Source: Prauserella salsuginis (GTDB taxonomy: Bacteria; Actinomycetota; Actinomycetes; Mycobacteriales; Pseudonocardiaceae). Taken from it: a stretch of DNA of 64,000 nt. Positions 7,959 through 16,303 of this stretch are shown piece by piece. Position numbers and translations under genes: made by a program. The DNA lies in contig NZ_JANBBF010000012.1 of NCBI RefSeq assembly GCF_024648885.1, forward strand, positions 434,001 to 498,000. The letters run 5' to 3'. Numbering within the stretch: position 1 is the stretch's first letter; the number at the start of each line of letters is the position of its first letter. The notes beneath the pieces are model-generated. The model searched no databases and had not been told where the DNA came from. It saw only the letters and a list, made by a program, of their open reading frames with translations.

Positions 7959-9368
7959 TCAGTGCCAGTCGAGGTTCCCCTCGATGCGTTCGCCCGCGAT
8001 CACCAGGTCGTCGAACGTCAGCTCCCGGACGTTCTCGAGCACCATCGGGGTGTCCGAGTCGGCAACCGTGATGTTGCGCAGTGTGACGTCCTGCAACGGC
8101 GCGTCCTCCGGCCCGTGGACCTCCAGGGTCGTCGCGGCGCTGTCGACCGTGAAGTCCTCGAACACCAGGTCGCGATAGACCGGCGGGAAGTCCCCGCCGA
8201 GCTCGCCGGGATAGTCCAGCTGGAACCAGATCAGGGTTTCGAAATCCTCGACCTCGAAGTCGCGGACGCGGATGTGCTCCACCGTTCCGCCGCGGTCGAG
8301 ATTGCCCTTGAACCGAATGGCCGACGCACCGGAACGCAACGTGTTGTCGTCGAAGAAGACGTACCGGATGTCGCCGGACATCTCACTGCCCAGCGCGATG
8401 CCGTCCTCACCGCCCATGTCGTTGTTCCGGACGACGACCCGTTCGCTCGGCCTGCCGATGTCCCTGCCGTCCTTGTCGCGACCCGACTTCACGACCACGG
8501 CATCGTCGCCGGTGCGGAACCGGTTCTTCTCGACCAGGACGTTCGTGCTCGAATCGACGTCGACGCCGTCGTTGTTGGCGTTGTGGCTGTCGACGGTCAG
8601 ATTCCGCACCGTGGCGTGATCGGTGTAGACGAGGTGATTGATCCAGAACGGCGAGTTGTTCACCGTGTAATCACTCAGCAGCACCCGCTCGGCGCCGAAG
8701 AACTGGATCATGCTCGGCCGCAGGAAGTGGCCTTCCCCGAAGCGGCGCTGCTCGAGCGGTTCCCCGTCGAATCCCATGCGCCGGAGCTTCTGCACGTCCT
8801 CGTCCTGCTTGTCGTACCAGGAGAGGAACTCACTCGCCTCGTTGCCGTCGATCACGCCCGTGCCCGTGATCGACACGTCGTGCACGTCCTTGGCGTAGAT
8901 GAGCGGCGAGTAGCCGTACATCTCGGTTCCTTCCCATCGCGTGTGCACCACGGGAAGGTAGTCGGCGGGATCGGCGCCGAACAGCAGCCGAGCCCCGTCG
9001 GAGACGTGTAGGTCGATCTTGCTTTCCAGGTGGATCGGGCCGTCGCTGAGCCAGGTGCCCTCGGGCAGGATGACTCGGCCGCCGCCGCTCTCATGGGCGG
9101 CGCGTACCGCCGACATGATCGCGTCGTGGTCGTCCGTCTTCCCGTCGCCGACGGCGCCGTACTCGGTCACCCGGAACTCACGGTCGGGAATGGACGGCTG
9201 TTCGACCGTGTCGACGATCCGGTCGGCCATGTTCCACAAGGGGTCCTTGCCTCCCTGGCCCTGTCCACCCGGTTCCGGTGCCGCGCCGGCAATGGAGCCG
9301 GCGCCGGCACACAGCAGGCCGGCCAGTGCCACGAGGAGTGCCTTCGCAGGTCGTGACCGCTGTTTCAT
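7959..9368 (-). CDS. Secreted GH28 polygalacturonase-family enzyme, second gene of the pectinase pair
   Basis: 469 residues with a signal peptide (LLVALAGLLCAGAGSIAGA). The right-handed parallel beta-helix begins at FRVTEYGAVGDGKTDDHDAI. GH28 signatures: NNDGVDVDSS (NTD-type Asp), RTGDDAVVVKSG (GDD Asp pair) and AIRFKG (in place of RIK). The usual GHG motif with catalytic-site His is replaced by GED in MGGEDGIALGSEMSG, so specificity or activity may differ from a standard polygalacturonase. Such enzymes hydrolyse galacturonan or rhamnogalacturonan chains outside the cell. It starts 39 bases after the upstream pectinase stop and both share the promoter near 10990. Confidence 0.88.
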   Translation of the reverse strand: MKQRSRPAKALLVALAGLLCAGAGSIAGAAPEPGGQGQGGKDPLWNMADRIVDTVEQPSIPDREFRVTEYGAVGDGKTDDHDAIMSAVRAAHESGGGRVILPEGTWLSDGPIHLESKIDLHVSDGARLLFGADPADYLPVVHTRWEGTEMYGYSPLIYAKDVHDVSITGTGVIDGNEASEFLSWYDKQDEDVQKLRRMGFDGEPLEQRRFGEGHFLRPSMIQFFGAERVLLSDYTVNNSPFWINHLVYTDHATVRNLTVDSHNANNDGVDVDSSTNVLVEKNRFRTGDDAVVVKSGRDKDGRDIGRPSERVVVRNNDMGGEDGIALGSEMSGDIRYVFFDDNTLRSGASAIRFKGNLDRGGTVEHIRVRDFEVEDFETLIWFQLDYPGELGGDFPPVYRDLVFEDFTVDSAATTLEVHGPEDAPLQDVTLRNITVADSDTPMVLENVRELTFDDLVIAGERIEGNLDWH

Positions 9369-9407
9369 CCGTTCTCCTCCGCAGTGAGTGGACGCCGTTG
9401 AACCCGG

Positions 9408-10859
9408 TCAACCCGAGGCACCGACGTCGATGACCTCGTCGTAGCGCTCGCCGTTGATCCCGACGTTCTCCAGGCGGAGATTCCGGACGTGTTCGAGTTC
9501 CATCGGAGTGTCGACGTCGGCGAACGTCGAATCGCGGATGGTCACATCGCTGATGGGGGACTGTTCGTAACCCAGCAGGTAGAGACCGAACGCACCACCG
9601 GTGCTGTGGACGTTCTCGATCCGGATGTCCCGAACCGTCGGCGTGTGTTCGCCGGCGTCACCCTCCTCGTACTGGAAGTTGATCCGGATGACCTCGCCGC
9701 CGATCTGCGGAATGTCGTTGTCACGGAAGTACACCTGTTCCACGGTGCCGCCCCGCACCGAGTTCGTCTTGATGCGCAGCGCGCGGTCCAGGTTCTCGCT
9801 GTCCATGACGTTGTCCTCGGCGAACACGTTGTACACGTCGCCGGACATCTCGCTGCCGATGGTCACGCCACCGTGCCCGTCGGCCATCGTGTTGTCGTGG
9901 ATCACGATGTTCTCGCTGGGTACGCCGATCCGGCGGCCGTCCTCGTTGCGTCCCGACTTGATCGCGATGCAGTCGTCGCCGTTGTCGAAACTCGAATTCT
10001 TGATCACGACGTTCTTGCTGGACTCGGGGTTCACGCCGTCGCTGTTGGGGCCGACCGGGCTGTCGAGGGTGACCCCGTCGACCGTGACGTTCTCCGACAG
10101 CACGGGGTGGATCATCCACATCGGAGAGTTGGTGAGCGTCACGTCCTCGACGAGGATGTTCTCGCTCTCGTAGAACTGGACGAAGTTCGGCCGGAGCTTG
10201 CTGTCCTCGAAACGGCGCTGCTCGACCGGCACGCCGTCGGCGGCCCACTGGAACAGCTGGTCACGGTGTTCGGTCTCGATGACTCCGCCGTCGCCGTTCG
10301 ACTCCTCCTTCCACGGCCACCAGTGCTCGTCGTCGGCCTGGCCGTCCAGCGTGCCGCCGCCGGTGATGGCGACGTCCTCCGCGCCGTGGGCGTAGATGAA
10401 GGGGGAGTAGTTGTACAGCTCTACGCCTTCCCAGCGGGTCTTGACCGCGGGCAGGTAGTCGTCGGGATCCTGGCTGAATCGCACCGTTGCGCCGTCGCTG
10501 ACGTGCAGTTCGATGTTGCTGCGCAGGTGGATCGCGCCGGTGTGGAACTCGCCCGCCGGGACGACGACCTTGCCGCCGCCCTGCTCGGCCGCGGCGTCGA
10601 TCGCGTCGGCGATCGCCTCGGTGCTGTCGGCCTGGCCGGTCGGGTCGGCGCCGTAGTCGGTGACGTCGAACGGGCGTTGCGGGATCCGGGGCGGCTTGAC
10701 TTCCTTGCGGATCTGGTCGGCCAGTTCCCAGCCGTGCGGCTCGGTCTGGCCGGGCGCCGTGTCCGGCGGGTCCGCCGTCGCGGCGGGGGTGAGGACGGAC
10801 ACCGCGAGCGCCGCGCCGAGCACGGCGGTCAGGGTGCGGGTGAGGACTGTTGACGACAT
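9408..10859 (-). CDS. Secreted GH28 polygalacturonase
   Basis: 483 residues from the ATG at 10859 (GAGGAGAACG precedes it); a longer frame to 10892 lacks support. The signal peptide ends near PAATA. The beta-helix domain starts FDVTDYGADPTGQADSTEAI and has the full GH28 set: NSDGVNPESS, NGDDCIAIKSG, GHGGVTIGSEMSG and ALRIKT, so all three Asp, the His and the Arg-Lys pair are present. Expected to release galacturonate or oligogalacturonides from pectin in the medium. First gene of a two-gene operon with the GH28 paralogue downstream; it lies behind a LacI-type palindrome at 10970-10983 and should be derepressed by a pectin breakdown product. Confidence 0.92.
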   Translation of the reverse strand: MSSTVLTRTLTAVLGAALAVSVLTPAATADPPDTAPGQTEPHGWELADQIRKEVKPPRIPQRPFDVTDYGADPTGQADSTEAIADAIDAAAEQGGGKVVVPAGEFHTGAIHLRSNIELHVSDGATVRFSQDPDDYLPAVKTRWEGVELYNYSPFIYAHGAEDVAITGGGTLDGQADDEHWWPWKEESNGDGGVIETEHRDQLFQWAADGVPVEQRRFEDSKLRPNFVQFYESENILVEDVTLTNSPMWMIHPVLSENVTVDGVTLDSPVGPNSDGVNPESSKNVVIKNSSFDNGDDCIAIKSGRNEDGRRIGVPSENIVIHDNTMADGHGGVTIGSEMSGDVYNVFAEDNVMDSENLDRALRIKTNSVRGGTVEQVYFRDNDIPQIGGEVIRINFQYEEGDAGEHTPTVRDIRIENVHSTGGAFGLYLLGYEQSPISDVTIRDSTFADVDTPMELEHVRNLRLENVGINGERYDEVIDVGASG

Positions 10860-10969
10860 GCGTTCTCCTCGCTGGTACTCGACGGTGAGCACGCTCGCTC
10901 CCGGGCCGCCTTCGGCGCGGGAGGGATTTCGCCGGGCTCCGGTCCGCTGACATCGCTTCCGGCACCCTG

Positions 10970-10983
10970 AGAAACCGGTTTCT
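10970..10983. promoter_or_regulatory. LacI-type operator of the pectinase operon
   Basis: AGAAACCGGTTTCT, a perfect 14-bp palindrome with the central CG typical of LacI/PurR operators. It directly follows the minus-strand -10 candidate at 10985-10990, so a bound repressor would block initiation. The same core recurs at 12366-12381 and, with one mismatch, at 11210-11221. Confidence 0.78.
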
Positions 10984-11209
10984 GATGGAACAGCAGCCTG
11001 ATTCAGGTGTCAATGGGAGAATTCGGCACGATGTGAACAACGTCGGCCGCGCGGGTTTTCCGGCTCGCCGCCGCTCCCGCGTCCGCGGGCCCGTTCGTGC
11101 TGCGGTTCCAGGGCCGGTTCCGGCTGGTTCTCGTCTGTCGGAAACACCAGTCGTGCGGACGTCTGCCGTTTGACGTGCGATAAGGTCGACAGAGTCGGTC
11201 AATATCGGC

Positions 11210-11221
11210 GAAACCGCTTTC
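11210..11221. promoter_or_regulatory. Imperfect LacI-type operator before lacI (autoregulation)
   Basis: GAAACCGCTTTC differs from the perfect sites by one base. It lies 56 bases before the lacI start, consistent with weaker autorepression. Confidence 0.55.
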
Positions 11222-11277
11222 TCCGGGGGCCCGGGTGGTGGTTGAGGATGTGGATGTCGAGGAAGGAAGGACGGCCC

Positions 11278-12282
11278 ATGGATCCGGGCGAGCGCACGCC
11301 GTCGGTCACCATCAGGGACGTCGCGCGGGCCGCACAGGTGTCGCCAGCGACGGTGTCACGGGTGATGAACCGCCGGAGCACGGTCGACGTGGAGCTGGCC
11401 CGCAGGGTGCAGCAGGCGGCCGCCTCTCTCGGCTATCACCCGAGTGCCGTCGCCCAGGGGCTGGCGCGAGGTCGGACCGAGTTGGTCTCGATCCTGGTGC
11501 CGGATCTCGGCAACCCGATGTTCCAGTCGGTGCTGCGCGGGATCAGCAGGGCGGCCGGGGTCGAGGGGTACCGCGTGCTGGTCACCGACAGCCACGAGAT
11601 GCCGCTCGAGGAACCGTTCCTGGCGCAGGAGACGCGGTTGCGCACCGACGGGTTGGTGCTCTGCTCACCCCGTTCGCACGACCAGGAGCTCCTGGAACTG
11701 GCGGGGAAACTCGAGCCGTTCGTCCTGGTCAACCGGCACGTCGAAGGTCTGCTCGCACCGATGGTCGCGGTGGACTACGCGGCCGGAATCCGCGCCCTCG
11801 TCGCTCATCTCGCCGGCCTCGGGCACCGGCACGTCGCGTATCTGTCCGGCCCGATGGCCAGTGTGTCGAACCAGGAGCGGCTCGACACACTGCACGCGTC
11901 GGCCGAGGGGCGTTTCGAGCTGACGGTCCTCGAATGCGGCTCGATGCACGAGGACGGCTACGAGGCGGCCGACCGGGCTCTCGGCACCGGAGCGACCGCG
12001 ATCATCGGCTACAACGATCTGGTGGCCCTCGGCGCGCTCGGCAAGTTCCATGCCATCGGGGTGTCGGTGCCGGACGAGGTCAGCGTGGTCGGGTTCGACG
12101 ACATCGCGTTCGCCCGCTACGCCTCGCCGATGCTGACCACGGTCGCCGTGCCGCAGGAAGCGCTCGGCGAGGAGGCCTGGCAGCGTCTGTCGGCCGTGCT
12201 GCGCGGGGAGGAACCGCCCGCCGACGTGTGTTTCACGCCGCGGCTGGAGGTCCGGCAGAGCACGGCCAGAGTCTCGCGCTGA
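11278..12282 (+). CDS. LacI family repressor of pectin/galacturonate genes
   Basis: 334 residues from the ATG at 11278, preceded by GGAAGGAAGG; the alternative ATG at 11254 is less well placed. The N-terminal HTH is VTIRDVARAAQVSPATVSRVMN (split here as residues 10-31) with a hinge helix HPSAVAQGLARG. Residues 60-330 form the periplasmic-binding-like effector domain, including VSVVGFDDIAFARYASP near the C-terminus. The effector is probably a uronate or aldarate from pectin breakdown, inferred from the neighbours: pectinases upstream, a TRAP transporter and uronate enzymes downstream, all behind the same palindrome. Likely local repressor. Confidence 0.92.
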   Translation: MDPGERTPSVTIRDVARAAQVSPATVSRVMNRRSTVDVELARRVQQAAASLGYHPSAVAQGLARGRTELVSILVPDLGNPMFQSVLRGISRAAGVEGYRVLVTDSHEMPLEEPFLAQETRLRTDGLVLCSPRSHDQELLELAGKLEPFVLVNRHVEGLLAPMVAVDYAAGIRALVAHLAGLGHRHVAYLSGPMASVSNQERLDTLHASAEGRFELTVLECGSMHEDGYEAADRALGTGATAIIGYNDLVALGALGKFHAIGVSVPDEVSVVGFDDIAFARYASPMLTTVAVPQEALGEEAWQRLSAVLRGEEPPADVCFTPRLEVRQSTARVSR

Positions 12283-12337
12283 TCCGTCCGGCGCCTGCAC
12301 GAAGACTGTTCGGCCACGACCGATCCGGCATCCGGTC

Positions 12338-12381
12338 TTGACAGCATCGCGCCCGCGGCTAGGGTGAGAAACCGGTTTCTC
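12338..12381 (+). promoter_or_regulatory. TRAP operon promoter overlapped by a perfect LacI operator
   Basis: A -35 TTGACA (12338-12343) and a -10 TAGGGT (12360-12365) are 16 bases apart. The 16-bp palindrome GAGAAACCGGTTTCTC (12366-12381) begins right after the -10 and covers the expected start site. This is the strongest of the three operator copies. Confidence 0.8.
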
Positions 12382-12433
12382 GCACGGTGTGGCCGTGCGT
12401 GCTCCATCAAAGCCGATCGGAGTTTCTCGTCCC

Positions 12434-13006
12434 ATGTCACAGTCCCCATCGAGGCCGCCGATGCCGGCCAGGGCGTTACGCCTGGGGCTCGTCGTCGTCG
12501 ACCGGACGACCGATGCGCTGACCCTCCTCGGTCTCGTGGCCATGGTGCTGGTGGTCAGCTGGCAGGTCTTCGCCCGGTTCGTCCTCGGATTCACCCCGGG
12601 CTGGGCCTCCGAGGTCGCGTTGCTGTTGCTGTGCTGGCTCGCCTTTCTCGGTATCGCCAAGGGAATTCGGGAGCACAGCCACATCGCCGTCGGGTTCGTC
12701 GTCGACCGGTTGCCCGGGATCCTGCGGGCCGTCGCCATCCGGATCGCGCCCGCGCTGATGGCCGCGTTCGGTGGCTACCTCGTCATTCAAGGCGGTGAGT
12801 TCACGCAGCTGATGATGTATTCGACGTTGCCGGCCACCGGTCTTCCCACCTCCGTGCAGTACGCGGCGATGCCGGTGGCCGGTGTGCTGATCGTCGTCTA
12901 CAGCCTGCTGCAGCTGTTCGGTCTGATACCGCTCGATCCGCCGGATCCGGGGTCCGATGCCGGCACGGCGGGTTCCGCTCCTTCCGGGGAGGGGGATGAC
13001 CGATGA
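12434..13006 (+). CDS. TRAP transporter small permease subunit (DctQ type)
   Basis: 190 residues with four predicted membrane spans: TLLGLVAMVLVVSWQVFARF, VALLLLCWLAFLGIAKGI, the ALMAAFGGYLVI region and AGVLIVVYSLLQLFGL. FLGIAKGIREHSHIAVGF is the conserved DctQ loop. It holds the large permease in a functional complex for sodium-driven uptake of acidic sugars. The ATG at 12434 is chosen; an in-frame start at 12389 adds a basic non-conserved extension. Its stop overlaps the dctM-like start by four bases (ATGA). Confidence 0.85.
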   Translation: MSQSPSRPPMPARALRLGLVVVDRTTDALTLLGLVAMVLVVSWQVFARFVLGFTPGWASEVALLLLCWLAFLGIAKGIREHSHIAVGFVVDRLPGILRAVAIRIAPALMAAFGGYLVIQGGEFTQLMMYSTLPATGLPTSVQYAAMPVAGVLIVVYSLLQLFGLIPLDPPDPGSDAGTAGSAPSGEGDDR

Positions 13007-14298
13007 TCGACCCCGTCGCCGTCCTGCTGCTCTTCGGCGGGTTCGCCGTGCTGATGCTGTTGCGCGTCCCCGTTGCGTTGGCGCTCGCGGTCTCGTCGAT
13101 CGCCGCCGCGCTGTGGATCTCCGTTCCACTGCCGCTCGTCGGGCAGAAGATGGTCCAGGCGCTGAACTCGTTCCCGTTGCTGGCCATTCCGTTCTTCATC
13201 CTCGCCGGTGAGGTGATGGCCGGTGGTGGTGTCGCCCGCAGGCTGATCGACCTGGCCAACGTCTTCGTCGGCTGGCTGCGCGGCGGTCTGGCCATGCTCA
13301 ACGTCGTGGCCAGCACCTTCTTCGGCGGTATCTCCGGCTCCGCGGTCGCCGACACCTCGTCGGTGGGCTCGGTGATGCTGCCGATGATGCGCGAGCAGGG
13401 TTACCCGGCCAACTACTCGGTCGGTGTCACCGTCTCGAGCGCCACCCAGGGCGTGCTGATCCCGCCGAGCCACAACATGATCATCTTCGCGCTCGCCGCT
13501 GGAGGCAGTGTCTCGATCGGCGGCGTGTTCATGGCCGGTGTCGTACCCGGCCTGCTGATCGCGGCACTGCTGCTCGTGGCGTGTTACGTGATGGCCAGGA
13601 AACAGGGCCACCCCAAGGGGCAGCCGATTCCGGCGAGGGACGTGCCGAAGATCGTCTGGCAGGGACTGCTGGGTCTGCTGACGCCGGTGATCGTGATCGG
13701 CGGCATTCTCACCGGAGTGTTCACCGCGACCGAGTCGGCGGCGATCGCCTGCCTGTGGGCCGTGCTCATCACGTTCGGTGTGTACCGGGAGGTGCCGCTG
13801 CGGGCATTCACGGGCATGCTGCGCCGTTCGGTGAAGACCCTCGGCACGGTGCTGTTCCTGATCGCGGCGGCGGGCGCCTACGGGCATCTGCTGACCGTGC
13901 TGCAACTGCCCGAAGCGCTCACCCAGGCGCTGCTCGGGCTGTCCGACAACGCGGTCGTGATCCTGTTGCTGTGCAACGTCCTGTTGCTGGTCCTGGGATC
14001 GATCATGGACATGGCGCCGCTGATCCTGATCACGACGCCGATCCTGCTCCCGGTGGTCACGTCGCTGGGTATGGACCCGATGCAGTTCGGCGTGATGCTG
14101 CTGCTCAACCTCGGCATCGGCCTGATCACGCCACCCGTGGGCAGTGTGCTGTTCGTCGGTTCCGCGATCGGCGGCATCCGCATCGAACAGGCCGCCCGCG
14201 GCGTGCTCCCGTTCTATCTGCCGATGGTCGCCTGCCTGCTGCTGGTGACCTTCGTCCCCTCGTTGTCGTTGACCCTGCCCCACTGGCTCGGTTTCTGA
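13003..14298 (+). CDS. TRAP transporter large permease subunit (DctM type)
   Basis: 431 residues, about twelve membrane spans, DctM/SiaM family. Hallmarks: PLLAIPFFILAGEVMAGGGVARRLI, FFGGISGSAVADTSSVGSVMLP (first binding-site repeat), SSATQGVLIPPSHNMIIFA, and LNLGIGLITPPVGSVLFVGS (second repeat). It moves the solute delivered by the binding protein, driven by Na+. It lies in an operon with DctQ upstream (ATGA overlap) and DctP 33 bases downstream. The substrate is probably galacturonate or a related uronate, from context. Confidence 0.93.
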   Translation: MIDPVAVLLLFGGFAVLMLLRVPVALALAVSSIAAALWISVPLPLVGQKMVQALNSFPLLAIPFFILAGEVMAGGGVARRLIDLANVFVGWLRGGLAMLNVVASTFFGGISGSAVADTSSVGSVMLPMMREQGYPANYSVGVTVSSATQGVLIPPSHNMIIFALAAGGSVSIGGVFMAGVVPGLLIAALLLVACYVMARKQGHPKGQPIPARDVPKIVWQGLLGLLTPVIVIGGILTGVFTATESAAIACLWAVLITFGVYREVPLRAFTGMLRRSVKTLGTVLFLIAAAGAYGHLLTVLQLPEALTQALLGLSDNAVVILLLCNVLLLVLGSIMDMAPLILITTPILLPVVTSLGMDPMQFGVMLLLNLGIGLITPPVGSVLFVGSAIGGIRIEQAARGVLPFYLPMVACLLLVTFVPSLSLTLPHWLGF

Positions 14299-14331
14299 CG
14301 GCGGCTCCCCGTTCCCCGTGAAAGGAGACAT

Positions 14332-15339
14332 ATGCGCAGCGCAGCGCTTCGTCGAATGACCACGGTCGCCCTGGCGGCCTCGCTCGGACTCGGTCTAGCC
14401 GCATGCGGCGGCGCAGGCGGTGCCCAGGAATCGGTGACCTGGCGGCTGGCGGAGACCCATCCGGGCGACTATCCGACCACGAAGGCCGACGAGTGGTTCG
14501 CCGAGGAACTGAGCAAGCGTTCCGACGGCCGGATCCAGGTCGACGTGTACCCGGACGCCCAGCTCGGCGAGGAACGGGACGTCCTCGAGCAGATGCAGAT
14601 GGGCTCGGTCGAACTCAACCGCACCAACGCGAACCTCGTGGGCGAGTTCGTCCCGTCGTGGAAGGCCTACGGCATCCCGTACGCCTTCGCCAGCGAGGAG
14701 CACTTCTGGAACTTCCTGCAGGGCGAGGGCGGCCAGGCCAAGCTCGACGAACTGTCCGAGATGGGTGCCGTGGGGTTGGCCTATTACGACTCGGGAGCCC
14801 GGTCGCTCTACACCAACGGAAAGCCCGTCGAGAAGCCGGAGGATCTGGCGGGCCGCAACATCCGGGTACAGCCGGGTTCGATCACGGCCGAGGTGGTCGA
14901 ACAGCTCGGCGGCTCGGCGACGACGATGGACTTCGGCGAGGTCTACAGCGGCATCGAGACCGGTGTGATCGACGGCGCCGAGAACAACCTGCCCAGCTAC
15001 GTCTCGACGCGGCACTACGAGGTCGCGGACAACCTGACGCTGAACGAGCACCAGCGAGTGCCCGAGGTGCTGATGATCTCCCAGTCCGCCATGGACCAGC
15101 TGTCCGAACAGGACCAGCAGCTCGTGCGTGAGGTGGCCGAGGAGTCCACGGAGGTCCAGCGCGAGCTGTGGCAGGAAGAGGTCACCGCGAGCCGCAAGAC
15201 ACTCGAGGACGCGGGTGTGACGATCACCGAGGTCGACGACAAGCAGCCGTTCGAGGACGCGGTGGGCGGCCTGAAGGAGCGATACGCCGGCCAGTACGGC
15301 GACTTCATGGACGCCGTCGAGGCTGCGGAGAAGCAGTAG
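14332..15339 (+). CDS. TRAP transporter substrate-binding lipoprotein (DctP type)
   Basis: 335 residues. The lipobox GLAAC with Cys 25 anchors it to the membrane. The mature domain shows the DctP pattern: WRLAETHPGDYPTTKADEWF, then YPDAQLGEERDVLEQMQMGSVEL, the long hinge, and LAGRNIRVQPGSITAEVV, where the conserved Arg of IRVQ usually pairs with the substrate carboxylate. GVIDGAENNLPSY is also conserved. GAAAGGAGACAT gives a good ribosome site. TRAP binding proteins of this subgroup commonly carry uronates, consistent with the flanking pectin genes. Confidence 0.92.
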   Translation: MRSAALRRMTTVALAASLGLGLAACGGAGGAQESVTWRLAETHPGDYPTTKADEWFAEELSKRSDGRIQVDVYPDAQLGEERDVLEQMQMGSVELNRTNANLVGEFVPSWKAYGIPYAFASEEHFWNFLQGEGGQAKLDELSEMGAVGLAYYDSGARSLYTNGKPVEKPEDLAGRNIRVQPGSITAEVVEQLGGSATTMDFGEVYSGIETGVIDGAENNLPSYVSTRHYEVADNLTLNEHQRVPEVLMISQSAMDQLSEQDQQLVREVAEESTEVQRELWQEEVTASRKTLEDAGVTITEVDDKQPFEDAVGGLKERYAGQYGDFMDAVEAAEKQ

Positions 15340-15424
15340 CGGTTTCGCTACGGAGAATCGATGTTCCCCGTCGTGCGGGCACACCCTGCCCGCACGACGA
15401 GGCCACCATGTGTGAGGAGTAGGA

Positions 15425-16303
15425 ATGCGGGTCCTCGTGACCGGAGGGTCGGGACGACTGGGTCGCAATGTGGTCGGCGCGCTCGCCGCGGCGGGCGACG
15501 AGGTCGTCTCGGTGGATACGGCGCCGGAGCAGCGCGACGACGACGTCGTGACGTTCCCGGCTGATCTCACCGATGCCGGTGAGTGTTATTCCACGCTGGC
15601 GCGCTTCCGTCCGGACGCGATCGTGCATCTGGCGGCGATCCCGGCGCCGGGGATGCGTAGCGAGGTCCGTACGTTCACCACGAACACGGCACTGTCCTAC
15701 AACGTCTGCCAGTCCGCGGCCGACCTCGGTGTCGGGCACGTCCTGGTGGCGAGCAGCCCGACGGTGATGGGATACGGCAACCCGGCCGGATGGCAGCCGT
15801 CCTATCTCCCGCTGGACGAGAACCATCCGGTGGCGCCGTGGAACGCCTACACGATGTCGAAGGCGGCCACCGAGGACGTCGTGCGGGCGTTCGCGCGCCG
15901 GGGGGAGGGCCGGTTCCACATCTTCCGTCCCTGCTTCGTGGTGTCACCCGAGGAGTGGCGCGGCGCCCCGACCCAAGGTGGTGGCACGGTGCGGCAGCGG
16001 CTCGAGAACCGGAGCCAGGCGGCGGTGTCGCTGTTCAACTACGTCGACGCCCGTGACGCGGCGGAGTTCGTCCGGTTGCTGTTGGCGAAGGCGGAGCACG
16101 TGCCGAACGGCGAGACGTTCTTCGTGGCGGCGGCCGATGCGCTGGCGGAGAAGCCCCTGAGCGAACTCCTTCCCGAGCACATGTCCGTACCGGACGAGAT
16201 CGCCGGGCAGCTGACCGGCACCGCGTCGGCGTTCGACACGAGCAAGGCGCGTGGGCTGCTCGGCTGGGAGCCGACGTACGACTGGCGCACGGAGCTGGTG
16301 TGA
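15425..16303 (+). CDS. NAD-dependent epimerase/dehydratase family, probable uronate dehydrogenase
   Basis: 292 residues, extended SDR fold. The Rossmann motif is VTGGSGRLGRNV (5-16); the active site is Tyr and Lys of YTMSK in NAYTMSKAATEDVV; the substrate side includes FRPCFVVSPEEW. Context suggests uronate dehydrogenase, oxidising galacturonate or glucuronate with NAD+ to the aldaro-lactone: it follows the uronate TRAP genes and overlaps (GTGA) an enolase-superfamily enzyme that can open galactarolactone. Uronate dehydrogenases are about 265-275 residues, so this is slightly longer; a sugar epimerase cannot be excluded from sequence alone. Confidence 0.75.
   Translation: MRVLVTGGSGRLGRNVVGALAAAGDEVVSVDTAPEQRDDDVVTFPADLTDAGECYSTLARFRPDAIVHLAAIPAPGMRSEVRTFTTNTALSYNVCQSAADLGVGHVLVASSPTVMGYGNPAGWQPSYLPLDENHPVAPWNAYTMSKAATEDVVRAFARRGEGRFHIFRPCFVVSPEEWRGAPTQGGGTVRQRLENRSQAAVSLFNYVDARDAAEFVRLLLAKAEHVPNGETFFVAAADALAEKPLSELLPEHMSVPDEIAGQLTGTASAFDTSKARGLLGWEPTYDWRTELV

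Larger units (their letters stand above)
10860..11277. promoter_or_regulatory. Divergent regulatory region between the pectinase operon and lacI
   Basis: 418 bases with no credible gene. It contains the minus-strand promoter candidate TTGACA (11008-11013) and TTCCAT (10985-10990) spaced by 17 bases, an 11-bp palindrome CCTGATTCAGG (10997-11007) in that spacer, the LacI-type operator at 10970-10983, and a second imperfect operator at 11210-11221 before lacI. The geometry places the first operator over the pectinase transcription start. Confidence 0.6.

Noticed and set aside
7932-9011. 359-codon plus-strand frame
   Set aside because: Complement of the GH28 gene; no start signal and biased Val/Asp/Arg composition.
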